DNA from: CAVQJU01 sp963754955
GTDB lineage: Bacteria; Acidobacteriota; Vicinamibacteria; Vicinamibacterales; CAVVIG01
Length of the DNA stretch: 64,000 bases
Reading direction: 5' to 3'
Assembly: GCA_963754955.1 (NCBI GenBank)
Contig: CAVWHY010000005.1
Span: forward strand, 310,001 to 374,000
Shown here: piece after piece, positions 17,280 to 25,721 of the stretch
How positions within the stretch are numbered: position 1 is the stretch's first letter
Layout of the letters: the number at the start of each line of letters is the position of its first letter
Made by a program: the position numbers and the translations under genes
The notes under the pieces: model-generated
The model's input: only the letters and a program-made list of their open reading frames with translations
What the model was told of the DNA's origin: nothing
Databases searched by the model: none

Positions 17280-19227
17280 GAAGACTGAACACCTGCAGCG
17301 AGTCGGTCGCGATGATCGCGACGTACTGCTTGCCGTTTTTGCCAGTGTACGTAATTGGATTCGCGTTGCCGACTCCGGGGAGCGGCGCGACCCAGAGCTC
17401 CTTGCCGGTCTTCGAGTCGAACGCCCGCAGCCTGCGATCGTTCGTCGCGCCGACGATGACGACGCCGCCCGCGGTGACGATCGGGCCCGCGCTGCCGCTG
17501 CCGCCGGTCTGGCGCTTGCCTTCCGGCAACGCGTCGGTGACGCCGAGCGGCACCTGCCAGGCGATGTCGCCGGTGTTGGCGTTGACGGCGACCAGCCGCG
17601 CCCACGGCGGGCGCTGGCACGGCAGGTTGGCCACGACGCGCCCCGTGTCGTCTTTCATCGGCGCGCTGAAGGTGAAGTACGGGCCCGCGCCGTTGACGCT
17701 GCCGCGATCGTACGGCTGCTTCGAGCCCTCGGTACCACGGCCGTAGTTCTGACCCGGCCGGACTTTCTCGATCCACCCGACGAGCGACGTGTCGTGGGCG
17801 TTGACGAACACGTACCCGCTCGACGGATCGGCGGCGGGCCCGCCCCAGTTGACGCCGCCGGTGCCGCCCGGGAACTGAATCGTCGATTGCGGCGGCGCGC
17901 CCTCTTCGTGGTAACCGAAGGGCGTGAACGGCCCGGCATTGTAGAACCCGCCGCTCTTGTCCCAGAGTTCCTGGCACGCCTTCACGTGATCGGCGGATGT
18001 GTCGTCGGCCGTCACCATGTCTTCTTTCTTGAACTCGACACGGGTGAGCGGCGGCGGCTTCACCGGAAACGGCTGCGTCGGCGAATACCATTCGCCGGGG
18101 ACGTTCCCCTTCGGCACGGGCCGCTCTTCGACGCCGAAGATCGGCTTGCCCGTCACGCGATCGAGGATGAACATGTAGCCCGTCTTGCCGACGGAGGCGA
18201 GCGCCGGGATCGTCCGGCCGTTCTGCCTGATGTCCACGAGCGTCGGCGGCGACGGCATGTCCGAGTCCCACAGATCGTGGTGCACCGTCTGGAAGTGCCA
18301 CTTGTACTTGCCGGTCTCGGCATCCACCGCGACCATGGAGTTCGCGAACAGGTTGCTGCCGGGCCGATCGCCGCCCCAGTAATTGGCGGCCGGCCCCGCG
18401 ATCGGCATATAGAGGATGCCGCGCTGCTCGTCGACCGTCATGTACCAGCCCCAGACGTTCACGCCGGAGCGGCTCTTCCAGCCATCGTTCGGCCACGTGT
18501 CGTGTCCGTTCTCGCCGGGCCGCGGCACGGTGTGAAATTCCCAGAGCTTCTTCCCGGTGCGCGCGTCGAACGCGCGCGTGTCGCCTGGCGGACCGTCCGG
18601 CACTTCGCCGACGGTGGCGCCAAGAGCGACGACGTTCTTGAAGACGAGCGGCACGCCGTTCCACGGCACGCCGACGTCGGCCATCCCGTTGGTACCGAAA
18701 CCTTCCGACGGCTTACCGGTGGCCGCGTCGAGCGCCACGAGGCGTGCGCCGCCCGGCTTTCCTTTCGGCGCGCTCGCCGTGAACATCACGCGCTCGGGAT
18801 TGTTGCGATCGCCAGGCCAGTACGCCAGCCCGCGTCCCGTCGAATCGCCATCGGGGATCGAGAACCGCCAGATTTCCTTCCCCGTCGCGGCGTCGAGCGC
18901 CATGATCTGGTTGCCGGCGGCGAGCAGGTACATCACGCCGTTCACGACGATCGGCGTGACCTCGGGGTTCGAAAGAATTTCCGGCCCCCCCGGGCCGCGC
19001 CCGCGGCCCTGCCCGGGGACGGGCGCCGGCCGCTCGACGAGCGTCAGGTTCCAGGCGGGCTGCAGCCTCGAGACGTTCTCGGCCGTGACCTGTTTCAGGG
19101 GCGAAAACTTGGTCCCGGCGAGGTCCCGGCCATACATGGGCCAGTCGCCGTCCGCCGTCTTCTGGGCCCCAAGTGCAGGGGCGAGCAGGCCAACCGCGGC
19201 CGCAGCGACGATCACGCGAAAGCGCAC
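17275..19227 (-). CDS. PQQ-dependent dehydrogenase (quinoprotein), secreted
   Basis: A complete 650-residue quinoprotein with signal peptide MRFRVIVAAAAVGLLAPALGA. The propeller opens with GDWPMYGRDLAGTKFSPL; WHFQTVHHDLWDSDMPSPP holds the catalytic Asp (residue 318). A low-complexity insert, QGRGRGPGGPEIL, interrupts an early blade. It is a paralogue of the enzyme at 9252-11162, with the same GFYN(A/D)GPFTP and CQRPPW segments. It works in the periplasm and would pass electrons to a cytochrome or quinone. It is divergent from the heme-copper monooxygenase at 19344, which may share its promoter region. Substrate unknown. Confidence 0.92.
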   Translation of the reverse strand: MRFRVIVAAAAVGLLAPALGAQKTADGDWPMYGRDLAGTKFSPLKQVTAENVSRLQPAWNLTLVERPAPVPGQGRGRGPGGPEILSNPEVTPIVVNGVMYLLAAGNQIMALDAATGKEIWRFSIPDGDSTGRGLAYWPGDRNNPERVMFTASAPKGKPGGARLVALDAATGKPSEGFGTNGMADVGVPWNGVPLVFKNVVALGATVGEVPDGPPGDTRAFDARTGKKLWEFHTVPRPGENGHDTWPNDGWKSRSGVNVWGWYMTVDEQRGILYMPIAGPAANYWGGDRPGSNLFANSMVAVDAETGKYKWHFQTVHHDLWDSDMPSPPTLVDIRQNGRTIPALASVGKTGYMFILDRVTGKPIFGVEERPVPKGNVPGEWYSPTQPFPVKPPPLTRVEFKKEDMVTADDTSADHVKACQELWDKSGGFYNAGPFTPFGYHEEGAPPQSTIQFPGGTGGVNWGGPAADPSSGYVFVNAHDTSLVGWIEKVRPGQNYGRGTEGSKQPYDRGSVNGAGPYFTFSAPMKDDTGRVVANLPCQRPPWARLVAVNANTGDIAWQVPLGVTDALPEGKRQTGGSGSAGPIVTAGGVVIVGATNDRRLRAFDSKTGKELWVAPLPGVGNANPITYTGKNGKQYVAIIATDSLQVFSLP

Positions 19228-19268
19228 GGGATTCCTCCGGAGTGGAATTATACTTACCCAGTCAGAAG

Positions 19269-19294
19269 TCGTGCAGGCATTCGGCCTGCCACGA
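19269..19294. repeat. Imperfect GTGCAGGC palindrome
   Basis: CGTGCAGGC and GGCCTGCCACG face each other around ATTC in the divergent gap between the PQQ dehydrogenase and the heme-copper gene. Same family as 20747-20778. Confidence 0.6.
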
Positions 19295-19343
19295 GCGGCG
19301 GGGCTGATGCCCTGGACCGCTTCTGGTTTTGAGGAGGCTGGTG

Positions 19344-20741
19344 ATGAGAACGTCCCTGGCAGTTGCAGCCGGTTGCCTGATGGCGGTAGCGGGGGCGGTG
19401 TCCCTCACCGGTCAGAGCGGGCCCACCTACTATAAAGACGTCCTCCCGATCCTGCAGTCGAACTGCCAGACGTGTCATCGCCCGGGCGAGGCGGCGCCGA
19501 TGTCGCTCATCTCCTACGAGCAGTCGCGCCCGTGGGCACGGGCGATCAAGTCGGCTGTCCACGCGAAGACGATGCCGCCGTGGTTTGCCGACCCCGACTA
19601 CGGCCTGTTCGCCAACGAACGGAAGCTGACGCCGGCTGAAATTCAGACGCTATCCGACTGGGCGGACGCCGGCGCGCCGGCGGGCAACCCGAATGACGCG
19701 CCGCCCGCGCGCTCGTTCGAAAGCGGCTGGAACATCAAGCCGGACGTCGTCGTCGAGATGCCGAAGCCGTTCGAGCTGCCGGCGTCCGGGACCATCAACT
19801 ACAAGTACGTGGTGGTGAAGACGAACTTCAAGGAAGACATGTGGGTCGTCGCCGCCGAGATGCGGCCGGGCAACCCGAAGGTCCTGCACCACGGCAAGGT
19901 GTGGGTGCGGCCGCCCGGATCGACGTGGATGAAGGACGCCGTCCCCGGCGAGGCGTACGAGAACGAAACGCAGAAAGCCATCATGGGCAGCAACTCCATC
20001 GAGGAGGGAAACGACATCCTCGGGAAGTTCAACCCGGGCCTCGGGCCGCAGCGATTCGACCAGGAAGGCGCCGCGAAGTTCGTCCCGAAGGGTTCCGACC
20101 TCGTGTACGAGCTGCACTACACGACGAGCGGAGAGCCGACGTCCGACGCCTCGAAGCTCGGGCTCGTGCTCGCAAAGGATCCTCCCAAGAAGCGCTACTT
20201 CTTCCACGCGGGCCCGACGGCGCTCAACCTCGCGATTCCGCCGGCGGACGGCCGCGCGGAAGTCGTCAGCGAGATCACATTCGCGGCCGACGCGCGACTC
20301 GTGTACGCGCAGCCACACATGCACCTGCGCGGCAAGGATTTCGAACTGCGCGTCATCGTGCCGGGTGGCGAGTCGAAGACGGTGCTCAAGGGCAACTTCA
20401 ACTTCGAGTGGCAGATGGGCTACGAGTACGCGGAGCCGATCGCGCTGCCGAAGGGTTCGAAGCTCCGGTTCATCACCCACTTCGACAACTCGACGGGCAA
20501 CCGCTTCAATCCGGACCCGATGAAGAAGGTCGTCTGGGGCCCCCAGAACTGGGACGAGATGAGCAACTGCTTCATCGGCGTGCTGTTCGATCTCGCCGTG
20601 TCGCCCGAGAAGGCGTTCCTGCGGTCTGGGCCGAGCCTCCTGCCGCGGGCCGACGCGGGCCCGACGCTCGCCGCCTTCGACCGTACGATCGGCGCCAGCG
20701 CGGCGCCGGCGACCAACGGCGGGCCCGAGAGCTTCAAGTGA
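19344..20741 (+). CDS. c-type heme / copper type II monooxygenase fusion, secreted
   Basis: ATG 19344 is preceded by GAGGAGG at a spacing of six, better than the upstream TTG 19329. The 465-residue protein has a signal peptide, one heme motif (C41-x2-C44-H45), then a copper type II monooxygenase domain with every expected ligand: H182-H183, H258 in YELHYTTSG, H325 and H327 in PHMHLRGKDFE, and M406 in NWDEMSNC. It is a paralogue of the gene at 14251-15592. A cytochrome domain fused to a PHM-like hydroxylase suggests electron delivery through heme instead of ascorbate. The following propeller and small cytochrome genes probably belong to the same transcript. Confidence 0.86.
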   Translation: MRTSLAVAAGCLMAVAGAVSLTGQSGPTYYKDVLPILQSNCQTCHRPGEAAPMSLISYEQSRPWARAIKSAVHAKTMPPWFADPDYGLFANERKLTPAEIQTLSDWADAGAPAGNPNDAPPARSFESGWNIKPDVVVEMPKPFELPASGTINYKYVVVKTNFKEDMWVVAAEMRPGNPKVLHHGKVWVRPPGSTWMKDAVPGEAYENETQKAIMGSNSIEEGNDILGKFNPGLGPQRFDQEGAAKFVPKGSDLVYELHYTTSGEPTSDASKLGLVLAKDPPKKRYFFHAGPTALNLAIPPADGRAEVVSEITFAADARLVYAQPHMHLRGKDFELRVIVPGGESKTVLKGNFNFEWQMGYEYAEPIALPKGSKLRFITHFDNSTGNRFNPDPMKKVVWGPQNWDEMSNCFIGVLFDLAVSPEKAFLRSGPSLLPRADAGPTLAAFDRTIGASAAPATNGGPESFK

Positions 20742-20746
20742 TTCAG

Positions 20747-20778
20747 TCGTAGTGCAGGCCTGAAGGCCTGCACTACGA
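20747..20778. repeat. Perfect 32-base palindrome (TCGTAGTGCAGGCC arms)
   Basis: Two 14-bp arms around a TGAA tetraloop form a near-ideal hairpin in the short gap between two co-directional genes. It is the type member of a family with truncated or diverged copies at 19269, 22875, 23738 and 33471. Confidence 0.9.
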
Positions 20779-20788
20779 CACCAACGCG

Positions 20789-21811
20789 ATGACCGCATCT
20801 TCCTCCTCGTCCGGGGCCTTTCTGGCCGCGCTGTTGGTGTGCCTGGCGTCGGCCGCGTCCGGGCAGGTGCGGATCGTTCAGACCAACTCGCAGGGCGACA
20901 ACATCTCGCTCATCGATCCGGCGACGAACCACGTCGTCGCGGAAGTCGAAGGCGTCCCGATCAACCACGGCGCGGCCGCGTCACCCGACGGCAGCCGCCT
21001 CTACTTCAGCAGCGAGGCCGAGCAGACGCTTCACGTCGTGGACGGCGCGACGCTCCAGCTGACGAAGAAGATTGCGCTGTCGGGCCGGCCCAATAACATC
21101 TCCATCAGCCCGGACGGACGCCGCGTCTACGTCGGCATCGTGTCGTCGCCGGGCGCCGTGGACGTCGTCGACACGGCGTCACTCGAGCGCGTGAAGAGCA
21201 TCCCGACAAAGGGCGGCATCCACAACGTATACGTGACGCCGGACGGCAAGTACCTGGTGGCCGGTTCCATCGCCGGCAAGCTGATGACGGTGATCGATCA
21301 GAAGACGGACGAGCCCGTCTGGACGCTGTTCAACGAAGGCGTCCGCCCGATGGCGTTCGAGACGAACGCCGACGGGTCGACGAAGCGGATCTTCGTCCAG
21401 CTGTCCGACTTCCACGGTTTCGCGATCGTCGACTTCGCGCAGCGGAAGGAAACGGGGCGGATCGAGCTGCCGAACGATATTCCGGCCGACAAGGTGGACA
21501 AGGGGCCGTTCAACGCGTCACCGTCCCATGGCATCGGCGTGGCGCCGGACGGCAAGACCCTCTGGGTCACGAGCCGGCCCAACGCGCGCGTCTACACGTA
21601 CTCCCTGCCGGATCTGAAACTCCTGCCGAATCCAATCGATCTCGGCGGACGCCCTGACTGGGTGACGTTCACGCCCGACAGCAAGCTGCTCTACATCGCG
21701 ACCGAGAACACCGATTCGGTCGTCGCGATCGACGTCGCGGCGCGCAAGGAAGTCACCCGCATCAAGGTGGGCCGCTCTCCGAAGCGGAACATCACGATGG
21801 TACGGCGCTAG
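20789..21811 (+). CDS. YncE-like seven-bladed beta-propeller, secreted
   Basis: A complete 340-residue protein with a signal peptide (GAFLAALLVCLASAASGQ). Repeats of the type SPDGSRLYFSSEAEQTLHVVD, SPDGRRVYVGI, TPDGKYLVAGS, APDGKTLWVTS and TPDSKLLYIATENTDSV give the YVTN/YncE propeller pattern. Such proteins sit in the periplasm; some quinohemoprotein subunits share the fold, but no cofactor ligand is visible here. The stop shares one base with the GTG of the following cytochrome, so translation is coupled. Confidence 0.85.
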   Translation: MTASSSSSGAFLAALLVCLASAASGQVRIVQTNSQGDNISLIDPATNHVVAEVEGVPINHGAAASPDGSRLYFSSEAEQTLHVVDGATLQLTKKIALSGRPNNISISPDGRRVYVGIVSSPGAVDVVDTASLERVKSIPTKGGIHNVYVTPDGKYLVAGSIAGKLMTVIDQKTDEPVWTLFNEGVRPMAFETNADGSTKRIFVQLSDFHGFAIVDFAQRKETGRIELPNDIPADKVDKGPFNASPSHGIGVAPDGKTLWVTSRPNARVYTYSLPDLKLLPNPIDLGGRPDWVTFTPDSKLLYIATENTDSVVAIDVAARKEVTRIKVGRSPKRNITMVRR

Positions 21812-22107
21812 TGCGCCGGCCGATCGTTGCCGCGAGCGTGCTCGCGGCCGTCACCCTGCTCGGTCCGGCGATGACGCGCGCGGCGGCGCAAAAAGACGAC
21901 CTGCCTGAGGGAGACGGCAAGACGATCCTCCTCAACTCGTGCACGACCTGCCACGATCTGACCGAGGTCACCAAACTGCGCGGCTTTTACACGCGAGCCC
22001 AGTGGAAGGACGTCATCGTGACGATGAAGGAGTACGGCGCGATGGTCGACGAGAAGCAGGTCGAGGTCCTCGCCGATTACCTCGGACAGAACCTGGGCAA
22101 GAAATAA
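21811..22107 (+). CDS. Small secreted c-type cytochrome
   Basis: A 98-residue protein beginning at GTG 21811, with signal peptide then SCTTCHDLTEVTKLRGF, the single heme attachment motif C-x2-C-H. The distal Met may be the one in the EYGAMV segment. Proteins of this size (heme domain preceded by GDGKTILLNSCTTCHDL) serve as electron carriers for PQQ or quinohemoprotein enzymes. Coupling to the propeller gene and proximity to the heme-copper monooxygenase suggest one periplasmic electron-transfer unit. Confidence 0.88.
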   Translation: MRRPIVAASVLAAVTLLGPAMTRAAAQKDDLPEGDGKTILLNSCTTCHDLTEVTKLRGFYTRAQWKDVIVTMKEYGAMVDEKQVEVLADYLGQNLGKK

Positions 22108-22126
22108 ACGCGGCTCACGGAGCCGG

Positions 22127-22885
22127 ATGACCACCTCGCCCGATCTGCCGCCACGGCCATTCCTCACCGCCGAGTGGCGATATCTTGCGCTGCTGAACTA
22201 CGACATCGACCCGCTCCTGCTGCAGCCGTTCGTGCCCGACGGCACCGAGCTCGACGACTGGCACGGACGGACGTTCGTCAGCGTCGTTGGATTCCTGTTT
22301 CTCAACACACGCGTCCTTCGACTTCCGATCCCATTTCACCGCAACTTCGAGGAAGTGAACCTGCGGTTCTACGTGCGGCGGCGCGGCCCCGAGGGCTGGC
22401 GCCGCGCGGTCGTCTTCGTCCGCGAACTCGTGCCGCGCGCGGCAATCGCCTTCACCGCGCGCACCGTCTATGGCGAGCGATACATGGCCGTGCCCATGAC
22501 GCACGCCATCGAGCGCTCGCACGGCGGCGACGGCCCACCCACGCGCGTGATGTACGGGTGGCGGTTCAACGGCCGCGAGAATCGCATCGACGTGCGGGTG
22601 CACGGCGATGCCCGCGCGCTCGAACCCGGCAGCCAGGAGGAGTTCATCGCCGAGCACTACTGGGGATACACGCGCGGCCGGGACGGCGCCACGCGGGAGT
22701 ACCGCGTCGAGCACGCGCCCTGGCGCGTCTGGACAGCTGTCGATGCGGGGCTCGACTGCGACGCCGCCGGCCTCTACGGCAGCCAGTTCGTCGATTGCCT
22801 GGGCGCGACTCCAGCTTCCGTGTATCTGGCCGATGGGTCGCCGGTCACCGTGTTCAGCGGGGTGCGGCTGCCGCGGCAGGGCTGA
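22127..22885 (+). CDS. YqjF-family DUF2071 protein
   Basis: A complete 252-residue protein. The N-terminus PFLTAEWRYLALLNYDIDPL and the following GTELDDWHGRTFVSVVGFLF match the DUF2071/YqjF family, a cytoplasmic group of unknown function with a beta-rich, possibly acetoacetate-decarboxylase-like fold. No signal peptide. It follows the cytochrome gene by 19 bases and may be read through from it, although a functional link is not apparent. The downstream end merges into the palindrome at 22875-22902. Confidence 0.85.
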   Translation: MTTSPDLPPRPFLTAEWRYLALLNYDIDPLLLQPFVPDGTELDDWHGRTFVSVVGFLFLNTRVLRLPIPFHRNFEEVNLRFYVRRRGPEGWRRAVVFVRELVPRAAIAFTARTVYGERYMAVPMTHAIERSHGGDGPPTRVMYGWRFNGRENRIDVRVHGDARALEPGSQEEFIAEHYWGYTRGRDGATREYRVEHAPWRVWTAVDAGLDCDAAGLYGSQFVDCLGATPASVYLADGSPVTVFSGVRLPRQG

Positions 22886-22902
22886 AGGCCCGCACTACTT
22901 CT
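22875..22902. repeat. Half-degenerate CAGGGC palindrome
   Basis: GCAGGGC, TGAA, GGCCCGC then ACTAC. The left GTAGT arm is missing because the DUF2071 reading frame occupies it; the stop TGA of that gene is the loop. Confidence 0.7.
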
Positions 22903-22903
22903 G

Positions 22904-23719
22904 CTACTTCGTCCAGCAGGGTGTGGGGTCCCAGCCGGTCTGATCGGGGACCTTCTTGAACTGGTAGGTCCTGATGAACTGGCCCGTGAGATACGTCGGA
23001 TCGTCCAGCATCGCGGTGAGCGCGATGTAGGAATCGTTCTGCTGCCCGGCCAGCAGCGTGAAGTACTCGGTGAGAACGGCCTTGTCGCTGTAGGGGACGC
23101 CGTTCTTCCTCAGGTAGCCGGGCTTCATGTTCGTCGTCGTGACCTTGAGCTGTCCGCCGCGGGTCGCCCCCTGCACACGGTTGATCGGGACGAAACCCGT
23201 CCCGCCGGTGTCGATCAGCGGACGCCCGTTCACCTGCCACACGGCCGCAGAGTTCCCCTGCCACGTCGGCTCGCCTCCCGTGGCCAGTGCCGTCTGCGCT
23301 GAGCCTGCCGAAGGGAACCGCAGCACGCGCGTCTGCGTACCGGCGTCGGTTTCGATTTTCAGCGCCTGGTCGCCGTCCCACGTGATGTGCAGCCGGCCCG
23401 GCCGCTGCATGACGCCGACCGCCCCGTACGCCTTGCACGCGTTGCCGTCCGCCTGATCCTTGTCCGGATCCCACGCGTTGGCGATCTGACGCGCCTGCGC
23501 GTTCAGCGGCAGGTAGACGATGTCGCCTTTCTGGGGTGTGACGCGGAAGCGCCATTCGTCGACGATGAGCGACACCCAGTAGCCCGTGAGATCGATCGGC
23601 GCCGCCTGGCGCGCTGTCTGCGGCGGGCCGGCCGGGGCGCCGCCGCGGCCACGCTGCGCGTAGGCGAGCGCGGGACACAGGAGAGAAACCGTCAGGGCAA
23701 CCGCGAGCGCTGATTTCAC
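22904..23719 (-). CDS. Secreted conserved hypothetical protein
   Basis: A complete 271-residue protein with signal peptide MKSALAVALTVSLLCPALAYA, a short Gly/Ala/Pro-rich linker, then APIDLTGYWVSLIVDEWRFR and PQKGDIVYLPLNAQARQIAN. This motif set marks an uncharacterised secreted family frequent in Acidobacteria, related in style to the genes at 12147 and 24861. The C-terminus RTYQFKKVPDQTGWDPTPCW is well conserved within it. Downstream of it the DUF2071 gene is convergent; upstream is the metallo-beta-lactamase-like gene, co-directional. Confidence 0.8.
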   Translation of the reverse strand: MKSALAVALTVSLLCPALAYAQRGRGGAPAGPPQTARQAAPIDLTGYWVSLIVDEWRFRVTPQKGDIVYLPLNAQARQIANAWDPDKDQADGNACKAYGAVGVMQRPGRLHITWDGDQALKIETDAGTQTRVLRFPSAGSAQTALATGGEPTWQGNSAAVWQVNGRPLIDTGGTGFVPINRVQGATRGGQLKVTTTNMKPGYLRKNGVPYSDKAVLTEYFTLLAGQQNDSYIALTAMLDDPTYLTGQFIRTYQFKKVPDQTGWDPTPCWTK

Positions 23720-23737
23720 TGTTTTTCCACCACACGG

Positions 23738-23760
23738 CAGGCCCGAAGGCCTGCACTACT
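23738..23760. repeat. GCAGGCC palindrome with CGAA loop
   Basis: GCAGGCC, CGAA, GGCCTGC, then ACTAC and a T run on the plus strand. The CTA in ACTAC is the TAG stop of the minus-strand gene at 23756. Confidence 0.8.
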
Positions 23761-24786
23761 TTTTGGGATTCTGCAGGCCCTTGTAGACCGCCTCGACGAA
23801 CATGTCCGGCGTCCACGATTTGTCCTGGCCCAGACGGCCGTCCCAGTCTTCCGTCGGGCGCGCCGCCTTGATCTGGTCGAGGGTGCGTCCCTTCTTCATC
23901 AGATCCTGGATGCGGTCGCGGATGATCGTCGTCATGTCGCGGTAGTACGTCATGTCGGCGATGTCGCCGACGCGCCCGTGCGCCGGGATGAACAGGGTGC
24001 CACCCTCGGAGCGGAATTCCGGCTGGGCCATCTCCACCATGCGGTTGAGGCCCGCGAGCACGCCCTGGATGCTGCCGCCCTTTGCGATGTCGATGAACGG
24101 GAAGCGCGTGTAATCGAACAGCTCGCCGGTCGCAATGACGTCGGAGCCGCGGAAATGCACGACGCTGTCGCCGTCGGTCGCGGCGGCAGGGACTCGCAGC
24201 AGCGTGACGCCCTCGCCGTTGAAGAAGTAGGCCAGCTTCAGGTTGGCGCCGAAGTACGTGTCGGTCGGCAGGCCCTTGGCGGGCACCTTCGCGTCGCCCA
24301 GGCGCGACAGCACATTTTCGTGCGCGAGGATCGCGGCCGACTCCCCCTCGCCGCCGATCTCGCCCGTCACGTTGCCGCCGGTGAATGTCTTGCCGGCGAG
24401 CGCGAGCTTCTCGTTGCCGCCGGTGTGATCCGGCAGCGCGCTCGTGTTGGCGATGTAGCGAATGGGCTTGGGCGGCGTCAGCGTGCGGTAGAACGGCTCG
24501 AGGTTCGTCGCGACCGTCGTCTCGGCGCCCGCGCGCGGCGGCTGCGGGCAGGGACTGCTGCAGGCGCGCCTGCAGTGCCTTGATCGCGGCCAGCACGCGG
24601 TCGGCATTCTGGGTCGACCCGCTGTCGACCAGCAAGACGCCGTCCGGCCCCGCCGAGACGGTGACGTTGCGCGCCGGCGCCGCCGATCAGATAGATGTGG
24701 CCGCGGACCGGAATCGCCTCGAGCGGCGCCTGGGCGGACAACGACACAAGGAAGACGACGATCAACACAGAGCACGCCGAGCACAC
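23756..24786 (-). pseudogene. Metallo-beta-lactamase-fold protein lacking the HxHxDH histidines, frame-broken
   Basis: Reconstructed from three frames (breaks near 24680 and 24545). A probable GTG start at 24786 gives a hydrophobic leader (CSVLIVVFLVSLSAQA). GHIYLIGGAG and LLVDSGSTQNADRVL are the usual first strands of the fold. The metal motif N-T-H-x-H-x-D-H is NTSALPDHTGGN here, so the two leading His are absent while Asp-His is kept. Further motifs are HENVLSRL, VVHFRGSDVIATGELFDYTR and TLFIPAHGRVGD. Such degenerate copies recur in Acidobacteria. The leader lies inside the repeat at 24754-24847, so its N-terminus is uncertain. Confidence 0.7.
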
Positions 24787-24847
24787 CGAGATCAGTCTTC
24801 CTGACAAAAAGCTCCGCGTGCTCTGTGTGCTCTGTGTTGACCGTCGT
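24754..24847. repeat. 9-base tandem repeat with long inverted arms
   Basis: Left-arm TCAACACAGAGCAC is the exact reverse complement of GTGCTCTGTGTTGA in the right arm; each arm is built of 9-base units around GAGCAC or TGCTCTGTG. It lies upstream of, and partly encodes, the leader of the metallo-beta-lactamase-like gene. Confidence 0.8.
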
Positions 24848-24860
24848 GATCGTGATCGCA

Positions 24861-25713
24861 CTACTTCACCCCGTTGATCTGGCGTTCGAGCTTGCGCGCG
24901 GCTTCCGGGTACATCGTGGCCGGACCGCCGAGCGTCACCTCGGTCGGCAGCCGGAATTTCTCGCCGAACTCCTTGAGAAACGGATTGGTGCCCGGCAGGT
25001 GATGCGGCACGACGCCGTTCGGCCGGTCGATCTCCTCGACCGGCGTGCACGGGTACGGCGGAATCTGCTGGTTCGGCGCCCACCGGTATTCGCTGCTGCG
25101 GATCATCGGCTCCGCCAGATACAGCGGATCGTAGGCGATCGTCACCCAGGTGAGGATGTCGCCGCGGCGGATCCAGTACTGCGTCAGCGTCGCCTCGTCG
25201 CTCGACGGCACGCCGTTGCGGCGGTAGTAGTCTTCCTTGAGGTGCGTCGTCGTGATGCTTCAGCATGTCGCCGACGAATTCCGCCGTGGAGAAGCCGCCC
25301 CACGAGTGCGGCGCGAGCGCCGGCGGACGCGAGCGGCCGTCCATGTAGTACGGGTTGTCGACCGAGCGCAGCCACTCGGCGTGATACGCGGTGATGGTCC
25401 GCGAGTTCGGGTCGATTTCTTTCCAGATGCGGACCTGCGACGGCCCGCGCGAGATGTACATCGCGCCGTGCGGCCGGCACTGCCACTCCGGCAGCGTGTA
25501 GAGCGACGCGTTCCAGGCCTGCGCGCGCAGCGACCCCGCCCTGCTCATCGGGATGCCGAGGAACTCGCCGACGTACGGGTTGCCGGTGTTGTCCTCGTCC
25601 TGCACCGGCGCCCAGTCGCCCGAGAAGTCCATCTGGGCGAAGATCGGCCGGCTGGCGACGAACGTCGCCAGCAGGCTCAGCGTGATCGCGATCGCAGTGT
25701 GTCTGCGTGTCAT
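24861..25713 (-). CDS. Secreted conserved hypothetical protein
   Basis: ATG 25713 gives MTRRHTAIAITLSLLATFVA and an AQM cleavage region, then MDFSGDWAPVQDEDNTGNP and YTLPEWQCRPHGAMYISRGP. After a break near 25262 the body continues NGVPSSDEATLTQYWIRRGD and PCTPVEEIDRPNGVVPHHLP. About 283 residues. It belongs to an uncharacterised secreted family that often accompanies TonB receptors in Acidobacteria; the receptor gene lies immediately upstream. Its start is preceded by the G-rich heptamer array. The two Cys segments could be disulfide-bonded. Function unknown. Confidence 0.78.
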
Positions 25714-25721
25714 AAACGTTT

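Noticed and set aside
16376..18664. A 762-residue minus-strand open frame
   Set aside because: Only the part before about 16680 to 17245 is a real methyltransferase. The rest is an out-of-frame, Arg-rich reading of the PQQ dehydrogenase and of the small gene at 16204.
17794..19332. Long plus-strand frames opposite PQQ dehydrogenase, TonB receptors and addAB (for example 512, 693 and 661 residues)
   Set aside because: They are rich in Arg, Val and His, lack motifs and mirror well-supported genes; long antisense frames are expected at this GC content.
20747..20778. Intrinsic terminator
   Set aside because: The hairpin is strong but no T run follows it, and similar palindromes sit within co-directional units; a REP-like element explains it better.
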